Assembly: GCF_003858635.1 (NCBI RefSeq)
Contig: NZ_RQJO01000015.1
Span: forward strand, 186,001-250,000
DNA from: Larkinella rosea
Lineage (GTDB): Bacteria; Bacteroidota; Bacteroidia; Cytophagales; Spirosomataceae
Direction: 5' to 3'
Length of the DNA: 64,000 bases
The notes beneath the pieces were generated by a model. It saw only the letters and a program-made list of their open reading frames with translations. It was not told where the DNA came from and made no database searches. Every line of letters starts with the position of its first letter. Position 1 is the stretch's first letter. Below are positions 33,913 through 43,474 of this stretch, piece by piece. The translations under genes and the position numbers were made by a program.

Positions 33913-34905
33913 CTAAGATTGCCGCATCCGGTTTTCGGCCAGAATAAACGGCACGATTAAAAAACTCAGGCTGCTCAGAATTAAGTTAATTCCGAACCCA
34001 ACGGCATGCAGAAAGGTCGCAACGGCGGCTCCTTCGGTGGGCGAAAAGCCATACAGCACCAGCACCCGACTCACCAAAAAATGGTACGTACCGATGCCGC
34101 CCTGCGTCGGAACGGCCAGCCCACCGAGGGAACTGGCGGCCAGAATGGTCAGGGCGGCCGTGGGGGGCAGCGCACGTGTACTGTCCAGCGCCATCAGCAA
34201 CCAGTAGGTACTTAGCCACGCGAAAAACTGGTTTAACACTGTTAGAAGTACAAACAACAATGGATTGGGTAGCTGGCTAATGGCACTGAAACCCTTCCAG
34301 AGCCCCTTAACACTGTTAGCAATTTTTTGTGCAAATGCATGTTCCCGAACGGTCGATTTTCGTAACAAATGCAAAACCGCCCATCCCAACAGGACTAAAA
34401 TGACCAGGCCGCCGAGGAGAACCGCCCATCCGGTTTGGTCGGGAATTCGGAACGACAAACCGGATACATACGATTGCATCCGGCTTAATTCAAGCAAAAA
34501 AGTGAACAGCAGAACAGCGCCCAGCATGAACAGATCGATGATCCGCTCGGCTACCACCGAACCCACACCCTGCGCGAACGGAACCCGATCGGTGCGCTGT
34601 AAGGTTGCGCAACGGGTCAATTCGCCCGAACCTGGTACGATCAGGCTGGCAATCACGCCCGCGAGGGTGGCAACCGTCGCCCGAAAAGCCGTTGGAAAAT
34701 ACCCGAGTGCGAGCAGAGGCTGTTGCCAGCGTTTTCCGCGCACCAGATAATACAGAACCGTTACGAAACCCACCAGCATGATCCAGCCGTAGCGCGCCTG
34801 CCGGAATTGCCGCCCGATATCGACGAACGAAATATCCTTCAGAGCATACGTTAACAGGGCCAGCGCCAATCCAAGCGGAAGGAGATTTCGGAGTTGTTTC
34901 TTCAT
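33913..34905 (-). CDS. LPG synthase-like transmembrane protein (UPF0104/flippase-like)
   Basis: A 330-residue protein with about eight membrane helices, of the lysylphosphatidylglycerol synthase transmembrane (AglD-like) family. Typical pieces are VLYYLVRGKRWQQPL, LVVPGSGELTR-like SLIVPGSGELTRCATL, VAERIIDLFMLG and GGLAVPTQGGIGTYHFLV. The soluble aminoacyl-transfer domain is absent, so it is probably a lipid or lipid-linked-sugar transporter/flippase-like protein. The longer frame from 35016 adds 37 atypical residues. It is divergent from the glycan-assembly genes starting at 35054, which supports a cell-surface role. Confidence 0.85.
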   Translation of the reverse strand: MKKQLRNLLPLGLALALLTYALKDISFVDIGRQFRQARYGWIMLVGFVTVLYYLVRGKRWQQPLLALGYFPTAFRATVATLAGVIASLIVPGSGELTRCATLQRTDRVPFAQGVGSVVAERIIDLFMLGAVLLFTFLLELSRMQSYVSGLSFRIPDQTGWAVLLGGLVILVLLGWAVLHLLRKSTVREHAFAQKIANSVKGLWKGFSAISQLPNPLLFVLLTVLNQFFAWLSTYWLLMALDSTRALPPTAALTILAASSLGGLAVPTQGGIGTYHFLVSRVLVLYGFSPTEGAAVATFLHAVGFGINLILSSLSFLIVPFILAENRMRQS

Positions 34906-34962
34906 TCGGTTTTTTCGAATCGGCTGTAAGTTAGGCAAACATCGATAATTTATGGCACATAA

Positions 34963-34994
34963 TTTGACCCGAATCCTGCGTCCTGCTACCTTTG
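34963..34994 (+). promoter_or_regulatory. Full promoter of the 35-39 kb glycan-assembly operon
   Basis: The -33 box TTTG is at 34963-34966 and the -7 box TACCTTTG at 34987-34994, spaced by 20 bases. Transcription would begin about 55 bases before the ATG at 35054. It lies opposite the start of the flippase-like gene. Confidence 0.75.
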
Positions 34995-35053
34995 AAAAGT
35001 ACCTTGCCGGATACATTCCTGACTCTGCCCAAAGCCAACTTGGTTAACCAAAC

Positions 35054-37141
35054 ATGTCAAAGTCGAATAAAAAAAAGCCTACACCCATTTCCTTAAAGCC
35101 CAAAACGGGCGATGTTCCAGTTAGTGAAACCAGCAGGCCGGTTCAGTTGGCCGGAAAAAAACCGGATGCGCCGGTGGCAGACATCAAACCGGCGGTCGGC
35201 GGCTTCGAATTGATTCGGGTTGATTCCCGTCTGAAATGGTTTCTGGGCGTTTGCATTGGCTTGTTTGTGCTGTTTACCCTCGCCAAAATTCACCCGATTT
35301 CCCTTTCGGTCTGGAACCAGCTTTTGCCCGATGGCAGCGATGCCAAACGCGGCCTCATTTCCGGAACGCCCCGAACCATCCGCATGGACGATTACGCCGT
35401 CGGAACACCCTGGATCTTATCCCAGGTGAACCGGGATTTTCCGGTTGAAAACGAGACGATTGGGGGCGAAAAGGCCCCGATTTTAACCGTTCCTACCCGC
35501 CATTTCAGCGCCCTGTTCCGCCCGGAACTCTGGGGGTTCTTTCTGGTCAATACCGAATCAGCTTATGCCTGGGTCTGGAATATTCGGATCTGTCTGGCGG
35601 TTATTGGCGTTACGCTCATGTTACTGCTACTGACCCGCAATAATTTCTGGTTATCCGTTTTCGGTAGTTTCTGGCTACTGCTTTCGTCCGGTACGCAATC
35701 CTGGACGTATATACCTGCCAGTATGATTGCCGGTGCCAGCCTGATTTTTGTGGCAGCGGTTTACCTGTTGTTCAGCCAAAACCGCCTGAGAATTATCGTA
35801 GCCGCCATCGCTCTGGCGTGGTTGCTGATGTATTACGCGCTGATTTTGTATCCGCCCTACGAGGTTCCGATGGGCTACGTGCTGGTGGCTTTGCTTTTGG
35901 GGTATATCATCAATCAATATGACCCGAAACGGTTACTGAACCAATGGCCCGTTAAGCTGGTTGGTGGCGTATTGGCCCTGGCGGTTTTGGGAAGTTCGTT
36001 TTACCTCTATTACCAGGATGTAAAGCCGACGCTCGACGCCATTATGAATACCGTTTATCCGGGGAGACGGAGTGAACTGGGCGGAACCGGTTTTATCGCC
36101 AACTGGTTTTCGGAGTATTTTTCCTGGGCGGTTCAGGATACCAAATTTCCGAAAAACTGGCTCAATCACTGCGAATTGTCGCATTACATTACCTTCGCTC
36201 CGATTATCATTCCCGGTATGATCGCAGCTTTTGTCATTACCCGAAAAATCGACTGGGCGTTGTTGCTCTTGGGCTTGTTCGTGATCGTCGGCTATTTGTG
36301 GATCGAAGTTGGTTTTCCGGAATGGCTGGCCAAAGCCACGTTATTCAGCATGAGTCCCACCCGGCGCACCCAGATTCCGTTCGGTATTGCCAACGTTTTG
36401 CTGACCGTCCTTTACCTTCACTACCTGGGAACGCACACGGTTCGAACGCGCTCGTTGTATACGGCCCTGAGCATTGCTGGTGTGCTGGCTTTCATGATTT
36501 TTGCCGCCCAATTGAACATCAACGATTCGGACGGTTTTTTCAAGTGGCATCAGCTCTTTCTGCCGGTATTGTTCTTTACCGGGCTGGGAACGTTGCTGCT
36601 CGTAACCTGGCAACCACCGTATCGCAATCTGATTTTCTGCGGAGCGATGGTGGTTTTTCTACTGCCGAATTTCAAGCTGAATCCGGTATCGAAAGGGCTG
36701 GCACCCATTACGCAACACGCGCTGTACCGCGCCGTGCAGGATATTCACCAGCGCGAGCCGCAGGCGAAATGGGTGGTTTACGGCAGTCAGTACGTATCGT
36801 ATCTGGTGACGGCCACTGGCGTCGATCTGTTAAGTGGCGTCAAATACATTCCACCCCGGAAGATTCTGAAAGTGCTCGATCCGCAGATGAAACGGGATTC
36901 GGCTTATAACCGATATGCCCATACCGTATACAATAGCTACATCGACGGCCGGGACACCGTCATCATCCAGAATACGTTCGAGGACGGTTATCAGGTTTTG
37001 ATGGACCCCTGTTCTCCTAAATTTAAACAGCTCAACGTCAAGTACATCGTTTTCGACCGGCAGCCACAGGCCGCCGAAATCCGGTGTATGAAGCCCGTAA
37101 CGACCCTAGGTTCCCTACAGATTTACCGAATCAACGATTGA
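35054..37141 (+). CDS. Large polytopic membrane protein, GT-C glycosyltransferase-like
   Basis: A 695-residue protein with a Lys/Pro-rich cytoplasmic N-terminus (about 60 residues), about 12 membrane helices and a soluble C-terminal domain of about 150 residues. After the first helix a loop contains TIRMDDYAVGTPWIL; an acidic pair in this first outer loop is the hallmark of GT-C enzymes, which use polyprenyl-phosphate sugars. No domain name is assigned with confidence. It is followed after 3 bp by a GT2 gene of the dolichol-phosphate-mannose-synthase type, which would supply such a donor, so a joint role in surface glycan decoration is likely. Confidence 0.7.
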   Translation: MSKSNKKKPTPISLKPKTGDVPVSETSRPVQLAGKKPDAPVADIKPAVGGFELIRVDSRLKWFLGVCIGLFVLFTLAKIHPISLSVWNQLLPDGSDAKRGLISGTPRTIRMDDYAVGTPWILSQVNRDFPVENETIGGEKAPILTVPTRHFSALFRPELWGFFLVNTESAYAWVWNIRICLAVIGVTLMLLLLTRNNFWLSVFGSFWLLLSSGTQSWTYIPASMIAGASLIFVAAVYLLFSQNRLRIIVAAIALAWLLMYYALILYPPYEVPMGYVLVALLLGYIINQYDPKRLLNQWPVKLVGGVLALAVLGSSFYLYYQDVKPTLDAIMNTVYPGRRSELGGTGFIANWFSEYFSWAVQDTKFPKNWLNHCELSHYITFAPIIIPGMIAAFVITRKIDWALLLLGLFVIVGYLWIEVGFPEWLAKATLFSMSPTRRTQIPFGIANVLLTVLYLHYLGTHTVRTRSLYTALSIAGVLAFMIFAAQLNINDSDGFFKWHQLFLPVLFFTGLGTLLLVTWQPPYRNLIFCGAMVVFLLPNFKLNPVSKGLAPITQHALYRAVQDIHQREPQAKWVVYGSQYVSYLVTATGVDLLSGVKYIPPRKILKVLDPQMKRDSAYNRYAHTVYNSYIDGRDTVIIQNTFEDGYQVLMDPCSPKFKQLNVKYIVFDRQPQAAEIRCMKPVTTLGSLQIYRIND

Positions 37142-37144
37142 GCC

Positions 37145-37891
37145 ATGCCGACTGAACGAATTCTGGTCATCGTACCGTGTTACAATGAACAATCGGCCAT
37201 TGCGTCGGTCGTCAATGAAATCAATCAGATCAGACAATTAGTTGATTTAGAACTCGATGTGCTGGTCGTCAATGACTGTTCGACGGATAATTCGCTGCAG
37301 GTCATCCGGGAACTGGCGTGTATCCACCTGAATTTGCCGGTCAATCTCGGAATTGGCGGGGCCATGCACGCCGGGTATAAATATGCGTTCCGCCATCAGT
37401 ACGACATTGCCGTTCAGATCGACGGCGACGGCCAGCACCCGGCCGACGAACTGGTGAAAATTCTGGAACCCATTCGGGCGGGCCGGGCCGACGTCGTGAT
37501 CGGATCCCGGTTTCTGGACAATACCGGTTTTCAGTCGACCGCCTTGCGACGAATGGGCATCAATTACTTTCGTTGGCTGAATCGGTTATTGGTCGGACAA
37601 ACAATTTTTGATAGTACATCGGGTTTTCGGGCATTCAACCGGCAAACCATCGGGATTGTCAACGATTATTATCCCGACGAATACCCTGAGCCAGAGTCGA
37701 TTGTGCAATTTGGCCTGCATAAACTCCGGATTCAGGAAGTTCCCGTTACCATGCGTGACCGGCAGGGGGGCGTGTCGTCCATTACCTTTACCAAATCCAT
37801 CTATTACATGTGGAAAGTGACACTCAGTACGCTTTTTGCTTATATTCGTTTGCGCAATAATCCGTACCGACATGGAAACCCTGCCTATTAG
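37145..37891 (+). CDS. GT2 glycosyltransferase, polyprenyl-phosphate-sugar synthase type
   Basis: A 248-residue GT-A-fold enzyme resembling dolichyl-phosphate mannose synthase. It has IVPCYNEQSAIASVV at residues 8-22, VVNDCSTDNS, LGIGGAMHAGYKYA and the metal-binding VQIDGDGQHPADE (DxD-type) near residue 95. There are no C-terminal membrane helices, so it is probably peripheral. It likely transfers a sugar from a nucleotide donor to polyprenyl phosphate for the membrane GT-C-like protein upstream. The 3' end overlaps the DUF2304 gene by 20 bp. Confidence 0.9.
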   Translation: MPTERILVIVPCYNEQSAIASVVNEINQIRQLVDLELDVLVVNDCSTDNSLQVIRELACIHLNLPVNLGIGGAMHAGYKYAFRHQYDIAVQIDGDGQHPADELVKILEPIRAGRADVVIGSRFLDNTGFQSTALRRMGINYFRWLNRLLVGQTIFDSTSGFRAFNRQTIGIVNDYYPDEYPEPESIVQFGLHKLRIQEVPVTMRDRQGGVSSITFTKSIYYMWKVTLSTLFAYIRLRNNPYRHGNPAY

Positions 37892-38276
37892 GATTCAGAT
37901 ACTGAGCATCGCCGGTGCGCTGGTATTCATGTTTGTGATCGCCCGGCTGATTATCAAAGGCCGGTTGCGCGAAGAATATGCCATCCTCTGGATTATCTGT
38001 ACCATCATCCTGATTGTGTTTTCGATCTGGCGCCGGGGATTGGAACAGATTGCGCTGCTGCTGGGCGTCTATTACCCGCCTTCGCTGATTTTTTTGGCGG
38101 CTATTTTTGCCATTACGCTGTTTCTCGTCCACCTTTCCATCGTCAATTCCCGGATGCAGGAGTCCATCAAGGATTTAACGCACGAACTGGCGTTTCTTCG
38201 GAAAGAAGTGGAAAAACTCCGGCAGCATGAAACCGTATCGGCCGCCGAAATGGAAACGCCGGCCGCCGAAAAATGA
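37872..38276 (+). CDS. DUF2304 membrane protein
   Basis: A 134-residue protein with three N-terminal membrane helices (QILSIAGALVFMFVIARLII, then EEYAILWIICTIILIVFSIW, then a third) and a C-terminal coiled coil (about residues 95-125). This is the DUF2304 arrangement, a family regularly found beside GT2 genes, probably as a membrane anchor or partner. The ATG at 37872 overlaps the preceding GT2 gene and its end overlaps the next GT2 gene by 4 bp, so all are co-translated. Confidence 0.88.
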   Translation: METLPIRIQILSIAGALVFMFVIARLIIKGRLREEYAILWIICTIILIVFSIWRRGLEQIALLLGVYYPPSLIFLAAIFAITLFLVHLSIVNSRMQESIKDLTHELAFLRKEVEKLRQHETVSAAEMETPAAEK

Positions 38277-39382
38277 CGGTTTCTGCCCCTTCCAATGCCC
38301 AGCCTGCTTTGGTGCCGGAACTCAGTATTATTCTTGTTTCGTACAACAGCCTGTCCGATCTCCAGCGGTGCCTGCCCACGTTACTCGCCCAGAAAACCGG
38401 TTTTTCGTACGAAATTATTGTGGTCGATAACCACGGCAATGATGGCGTTCGGGACTGGATCAAAACCGCAGAGCCAGCGGTTATTTACTACCAGAATACA
38501 ACGAATTCCGGGTATGCCGGGGGAAATAATCTCGGTTTGAAACACGCATCCGGGCGTTGGACGCTCTTTCTGAACCCGGATACGGAATTGCTGCCCGATT
38601 GCCTGGAGCGCTTGCGAAAAACCGCCTATGACTTTCCAGACGCGTTCATTACCCCGAAACTGCTCCATTCGGATGGTACGGTCAATGCCTGTGGCAACGT
38701 CATGCATTACACCGGCATCACGACCTGCCGTGGGCTCAATGAACCGTCGGATGTCTACACGAATCTCGAAACCGTTCCGCTGCTTTCGGGGGCGGCTTTT
38801 CTGGCACCCACGCTGGCGCTCAAACGATTAGGCGGATTTGACGAAACATATTTCATGTATTTTGAAGATACGGACCTGTCGCTCCGGGCCCGGCTGGCGG
38901 GTTATTCGCTGCTGTGCGACGCCCGCGCCTGTATCGTCCATCATTACAAACTGGGCATGAATCCGCTCAAGTTTTACCATCTGGAACGAAACCGCTTGCT
39001 GACGTTTCTCAAAATCTTTTCCCGAAAAACACTGCTCCAGCTTCTTCCGGCCCTGCTGATAACCGAAGCAATGACCTGGGCTTATTCACTGCGGGGCTGG
39101 TCCTATTTTCGGGCGCGTTTCCAGGGCTATTTCTGGCTTTGGAAAAACCGCTCCTCCTGGCTTAAAAACCGCCGGACTATTCAGCAGAACCGGCAGCTTC
39201 CGGACCAAACGATCCTGAACGATTCGCTGCTCTCGCTGCCGTTCGAGCAGTTGGCGGGGCCTTCGTTAGGGCGTTTTTTAAATGTGCTTACCCAACCACT
39301 CTTCCGGCTGCTCCGACCGTCATTTAACCCGCAGCAGGGAACCGGGCCAAAAACGCCTTTACACGTCGAAGGTGAGATTTAG
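38273..39382 (+). CDS. GT2 family glycosyltransferase (rhamnosyltransferase-like)
   Basis: A 369-residue enzyme with a GT-A domain over residues 15-240: LSIILVSYNSLSDLQRCL, EIIVVDNHGNDG, NSGYAGGNNLGLKHASG, LFLNPDTELL (DxD-type metal site) and GGFDETYFMYFEDTDLSLRA (acceptor/base region). The arrangement is common in O-antigen and exopolysaccharide rhamnosyltransferases. A C-terminal amphipathic stretch may attach it to the membrane. It ends the operon that starts at 35054 and overlaps tail-to-tail by 24 bp with the membrane protein gene on the other strand. Confidence 0.9.
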   Translation: MTVSAPSNAQPALVPELSIILVSYNSLSDLQRCLPTLLAQKTGFSYEIIVVDNHGNDGVRDWIKTAEPAVIYYQNTTNSGYAGGNNLGLKHASGRWTLFLNPDTELLPDCLERLRKTAYDFPDAFITPKLLHSDGTVNACGNVMHYTGITTCRGLNEPSDVYTNLETVPLLSGAAFLAPTLALKRLGGFDETYFMYFEDTDLSLRARLAGYSLLCDARACIVHHYKLGMNPLKFYHLERNRLLTFLKIFSRKTLLQLLPALLITEAMTWAYSLRGWSYFRARFQGYFWLWKNRSSWLKNRRTIQQNRQLPDQTILNDSLLSLPFEQLAGPSLGRFLNVLTQPLFRLLRPSFNPQQGTGPKTPLHVEGEI

Positions 39383-41164
39383 CGGTTGATAGCTTTGCGT
39401 CCGGCCGTTGGTCAGGTGCAGCCACAACGTGTAATGCCCCGGTTTGAGATCCGTTTTTTTGATGACGCAGGAAAAACCGGCTCCCAGAAATTGCAGCGAC
39501 TGGAGCTGATTGACCACATCGTACCGCACGTGTTTAGCGGTTTCAAACGCATAACTTTGCGCACCAGATTGTGCAATGACCTGCGTCGTTACCCTTTCGG
39601 ATGGCGTACCGTTCAAAACCGCCCACGACTGGAAGAATACGAGGTAATCGTGCGTTGCGTAGGGCTTGGCCTCGCTCACGATATCATTCGTGGCCGCCAG
39701 ATTTTGGGCATCGGTGGTTTGGGGCAGGCTTCGGATCTGGTCGAACGTGATGGGTGGAAGCTGATATATTTTTTTCTTCAGCGCATCTTCAAAAATGACC
39801 TTTGCCTGTTTGGCATCGGACCAGTAGAGAATCAGGTTGTCTTTATTATCATTGTAAAAAGCACTGGTCAATTGCAGAAGCCGGGTGCGGTCTTCCACCT
39901 TTAAAAGACCCTGTTGCTGCGAATTTCGGAACAGATACACGGAAAGGAACAGAAAAACCGCTCCCACAAGGGGCCGGATGTACCGCTGCGTCACCGCTTC
40001 CAGACTCATCACGTACAGACCGATAAAGAGCACGACCGACAAAATGCCGTAACGGGGACTAAACGCCTGCACGACCCCAAAGCCCGAGCGCGTTGCCATC
40101 AGCGACAGACAGGTAACGTACGTAAATAACAACAGAGCCGGAATGGTAGGGTTGCGGGTTGCGGTTTTCCGGAAAAACTGCCAGCCGAATAAGCCCAGAA
40201 ACAAAACCAGGAAGAATTTTCCGGCGCGGGCCGGATGTTCAGGCCTGGCCGAAAAGACGGAGCCGCTGAGCGTAAAAAAGTAGTCGAAAGCGCGTGACGT
40301 ATTGTTCACCAGCGAATCGTAAATGTCGGGATGGTGGCCGGGTTTGGCGTAACCCCAGAAGTAAAGGGCAAAGGTTACAACGGTCAGGCTTGTCCAGATG
40401 GCGAGCTTTTTGTACTGCTTCAGGACTAACAAAACCGGAATACCGACCAGGAATGTGAACATGCCGTTGCCACTCGTGAAAGCGGCTGCCACGCCCGCCA
40501 CGCAGGCCACGACAAACCAGTTTGCTTTTTTGGGCGTCTGACTCAGGGCGTAAAAACCAAGCAGTGCAAAGACGACGACGTATAAATTCTGCAGCGAAGC
40601 CATGCCCCAGACGGTCAGCTCCCAGAAATGGAGCTGAAAAAGCCCGAAAGCCACCGGTACGAAATACAACAGTTTATCAGCGAGCCGCATCCCGGGAAAG
40701 GACGAACGGAATAGCAGATACGCCAGAAAAACCAGCGACAGATTGCCGACCAGAATCAGATGCCGGAAGTTCAGGAAACCGGTCAGGTAATAATCCAGCA
40801 GGAAAACCAGCCGGTCAAAAACGATCCGGTGTTCGTTGTGCTGCGAGAAAATGAGCTTTACCCGGTCGACCAATGAATTCGTCTTGAATAAATAGGAAGA
40901 CAGAAATTTAAGTGCACTATCGAAATCGTCCTCAAAAGGAACATTGACGGCGTTGTTGTAGACGGTTCGGTAATAAATAAAAACCGGTATCAGAAGCAGA
41001 CCCGCACCTAAAGCCGCCTTCCCGATCGTAATAGCCTTATTTTCGGGTTCGGGAGCCGCTGGAGCAGGAGCCGCTTTTTCAACTTTCTGGAGAACCGTTG
41101 GGGTGGGGAGAACAGGCCGGTGTTTGGCCGTATCGGCCCGCAGTTTGGGTTTTTGTTTCGCCAT
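39359..41164 (-). CDS. Polytopic membrane protein, GT-C-like
   Basis: A 601-residue protein: about 40 residues rich in Ala/Pro/Lys, then about 11 membrane helices, then a soluble C-terminal domain of about 170 residues. The first outer loop has NVPFEDDFDSALKFL; an acidic pair at this place is typical of GT-C glycosyltransferases. It shares overall layout with the 695-residue protein upstream in the region, but I cannot claim sequence homology by eye. It is convergent with the GT2 gene (24-bp overlap) and divergent from the GT9 gene. Confidence 0.65.
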   Translation of the reverse strand: MAKQKPKLRADTAKHRPVLPTPTVLQKVEKAAPAPAAPEPENKAITIGKAALGAGLLLIPVFIYYRTVYNNAVNVPFEDDFDSALKFLSSYLFKTNSLVDRVKLIFSQHNEHRIVFDRLVFLLDYYLTGFLNFRHLILVGNLSLVFLAYLLFRSSFPGMRLADKLLYFVPVAFGLFQLHFWELTVWGMASLQNLYVVVFALLGFYALSQTPKKANWFVVACVAGVAAAFTSGNGMFTFLVGIPVLLVLKQYKKLAIWTSLTVVTFALYFWGYAKPGHHPDIYDSLVNNTSRAFDYFFTLSGSVFSARPEHPARAGKFFLVLFLGLFGWQFFRKTATRNPTIPALLLFTYVTCLSLMATRSGFGVVQAFSPRYGILSVVLFIGLYVMSLEAVTQRYIRPLVGAVFLFLSVYLFRNSQQQGLLKVEDRTRLLQLTSAFYNDNKDNLILYWSDAKQAKVIFEDALKKKIYQLPPITFDQIRSLPQTTDAQNLAATNDIVSEAKPYATHDYLVFFQSWAVLNGTPSERVTTQVIAQSGAQSYAFETAKHVRYDVVNQLQSLQFLGAGFSCVIKKTDLKPGHYTLWLHLTNGRTQSYQPLNLTFDV

Positions 41165-41279
41165 ACAGAAAAAGCGGTAAAGATTTTGTGATCGAATCCG
41201 GTATGCTGTCTAATGAGCAATAATAATGCGAATTTTGCTGGCCATCAACGAGAAAAGGGAGTGCCGTATAAATAATGAA

Positions 41280-42494
41280 ATGAATTTAAAAACTATTATT
41301 CGATTATTGAAAACATCGCCCTGGCTAGCGCCCCTGCTGGCCGGGATCAACCTGTTTTTGTGGGCCGTTGACCGGCTGGCCGTCTGGACCAGTGGCCGAC
41401 CCGCAAACCTCCCCAACCGGTTGCTCATCATTCGGGTCGATGTGCTGGGCGATTACCTGTTATTTCGCAACTACCTCCGGTTGGTGCGATCCTCCGCTCG
41501 GTATCGAAATGACCATATTACGCTTTGCGCCAGCACCGCCATCCAACCCATTGCCGAAGTGTTCGACCACGATGTCGTCGATGAATTCATCTGGGTGGAT
41601 ATTTACAAACTCTCAACCCAGCCGGTTTATCGTTTCCGGTTTGTGCAGGACCTGCGACGACGGCGTTTCTCGACGGCGTTTTGCCCGACCTACAGCCGTG
41701 TTCTGGTGTTGGACGATTTCCTCGTCCGGGCAACCGGCGCGGCCACCCGAATTGGTTGCGCAACCGATTACGTTAACCTGAAGCGCTGGGAAAGCTGGCT
41801 GGGCGACCGGTTATATACCCGATTAATTGATTCAGGTTCGGGCATCGTATTCGAAATGGAACGGAACCGGCGCATCATGGAAGGCTTCCTGGGCGAACCG
41901 GTTCCGGCGCTTCCGCCAACACTGGATAGCAAGCGGATTTCTCCCGTCAGCGTTCCGGATCAGTACATCATTCTGTCGTTAGGTGCCGGACAGGACTTTC
42001 GAATCTGGCCAACGGCACAATTTGCTCAGACAGCGCGCCATCTCCTGCAGCAATATCCCGATCATATCCTGGTACTGACCGGGGCTCCGAACGAAAAACC
42101 GTATGCTGAGGCATTGCGGGCTGTTTTAGCAAACCCGCCCCACTTGCTGGATCTGACGGGGAAGCTCTCGCTGGCCGAACTGATTTATGTGGTAAGGCAG
42201 GCGTCTTTGCTGATTGCAAACGAAACCGGCATAGTCCACATTGCCGCTTCGACGGGTACCCCGACACTGGTCATTTCACAGGGAAAAACTCTGGTGCGCT
42301 GGCACCCGTATGCCCCTGAACTGGCCGCTCACATCCGGCACGTTTATCCTGAGTACCTCGAACAACGCCGGGGTCAGTTTGCCGACATTGCTCCGGATTT
42401 CAATCCTGAATCTCCGCTTTCCATCACAGATGTGTCGGCAGAACGGGTGATTGCGTTGATCGACAGTTACATCCGAAAACCGAACCGGTCCTGA
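41280..42494 (+). CDS. GT9 family glycosyltransferase (heptosyltransferase-like)
   Basis: A 404-residue GT-B enzyme of the ADP-heptose:LPS heptosyltransferase family. The N-terminal domain begins near RLLIIRVDVLGDYLL; the C-terminal domain has IILSLGAGQDFRIWP, ILVLTGAPNEKPY, LLDLTGKLSLAELI and LIANETGIVHIAASTGTPTL, the latter two diagnostic. It likely adds a sugar to LPS core or a similar glycolipid. The start at 41280 (MNLKTIIRLLK) is preferred; an ATG at 41226 adds 18 atypical residues. Confidence 0.9.
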   Translation: MNLKTIIRLLKTSPWLAPLLAGINLFLWAVDRLAVWTSGRPANLPNRLLIIRVDVLGDYLLFRNYLRLVRSSARYRNDHITLCASTAIQPIAEVFDHDVVDEFIWVDIYKLSTQPVYRFRFVQDLRRRRFSTAFCPTYSRVLVLDDFLVRATGAATRIGCATDYVNLKRWESWLGDRLYTRLIDSGSGIVFEMERNRRIMEGFLGEPVPALPPTLDSKRISPVSVPDQYIILSLGAGQDFRIWPTAQFAQTARHLLQQYPDHILVLTGAPNEKPYAEALRAVLANPPHLLDLTGKLSLAELIYVVRQASLLIANETGIVHIAASTGTPTLVISQGKTLVRWHPYAPELAAHIRHVYPEYLEQRRGQFADIAPDFNPESPLSITDVSAERVIALIDSYIRKPNRS

Positions 42495-42496
42495 AT

Positions 42497-43234
42497 TCAG
42501 GCGAGGTGTTCAGCCACAAGCCAGCCGTGTTGCAGGCTGGAGTCGATGATCCGGAAATCGGCGCGGGTTTTAACATCTTCGAACGAACGGAAGTGCTTGA
42601 GGTGATGAATATCGTCCAGAATAAGCCAGTACGGTTTTCCCCGCAAGGTGTCGCGCACGGTTTGGTATTCGAGCCAGCCCATTCCGCCCGCCGAATCCAG
42701 GATCACAAGCGGTTTTTCGTGACCGTATTGCTGCAACAGTTCTTTCAACAGATTTTCACGGCGGGTCAGAAACGTATTGCCGAACCAGGCTACCAGGTTT
42801 ATAATCAAATTGTTGCCCAAACGACCTTCTACTTCATCGGTATAAAACTGCACGGGATTGTCGGTTGTATCGATATACACATCAGGGTACCGTTCGTGGT
42901 GGTGCAGGGCTTCATCCTGTTGAATAAACCGGACGGCATCCTGCCGGGCGATGGTATTGCCCCAGAGCGGTTTGATGAAATTCCACCGCATCAGGTTGAA
43001 GCGGGAGAGCGTATGAAAAGCCAGATTCGCTTCTACTGTGAAGTATGATTCGGGCGGGCGGTTTTTCGGAATGGCCTGGGCAATGGTCCGGGTTGAACCG
43101 GTGCCGATAAACGTACCACTTTCAATAATATACGAAATACGGTGCTGCCGGAATAAATTTCTCAGGGTCTGTTTGAACCGTTCATCCGTTGACATTGAAA
43201 TCGAAAAGTGCGTGTGTTCGGTATACCTTTTCAT
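42497..43234 (-). CDS. Methyltransferase-like protein of the glycan region
   Basis: A 245-residue protein, convergent with the GT9 gene (2-bp gap). The segment YIIESGTFIGTGSTRTIAQ near residue 35 and PLVILDSAGGMGWLEYQTV later suggest a Rossmann-like, SAM-methyltransferase-type fold, as seen for small-molecule or sugar methyltransferases near glycan genes, but classic motif I (E/DxGxGxG) is not perfect. A second ATG at 43195 is possible. The true substrate is unknown. Confidence 0.55.
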   Translation of the reverse strand: MKRYTEHTHFSISMSTDERFKQTLRNLFRQHRISYIIESGTFIGTGSTRTIAQAIPKNRPPESYFTVEANLAFHTLSRFNLMRWNFIKPLWGNTIARQDAVRFIQQDEALHHHERYPDVYIDTTDNPVQFYTDEVEGRLGNNLIINLVAWFGNTFLTRRENLLKELLQQYGHEKPLVILDSAGGMGWLEYQTVRDTLRGKPYWLILDDIHHLKHFRSFEDVKTRADFRIIDSSLQHGWLVAEHLA

Positions 43235-43430
43235 ACGGTACGATAGGGAAGAATTTTGTCAGCGGATTCGATCAATGATATGTGCTGGTACAAGCATAGT
43301 GCAATTGGCGTGCCCAAAATGGCTGGTCGTTTACTTTATTCGGTACATCAGGAATTGTCAATTAATTCTGAATGAATGAAGTTGAGAAAAGTCATTCCGG
43401 CAAGAGAATATAATTCCCCGTCGAATTGTG

Positions 43431-43438
43431 TAAATTTG
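43431..43438 (+). promoter_or_regulatory. -7 box of gcvP
   Basis: TAAATTTG matches TAnnTTTG, 36 bases before the chosen ATG at 43475. It lies inside the longer open frame from 43376, so that upstream start would be outside the transcript. This supports the shorter protein. Confidence 0.55.
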
Positions 43439-43474
43439 TATTTACTTCTGCCCATATTGCACCGACTTTCATCA

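Noticed and set aside
43376-43474. 33-codon N-terminal extension of gcvP
   Set aside because: It contains the gcvP -7 box and does not match the family N-terminus.
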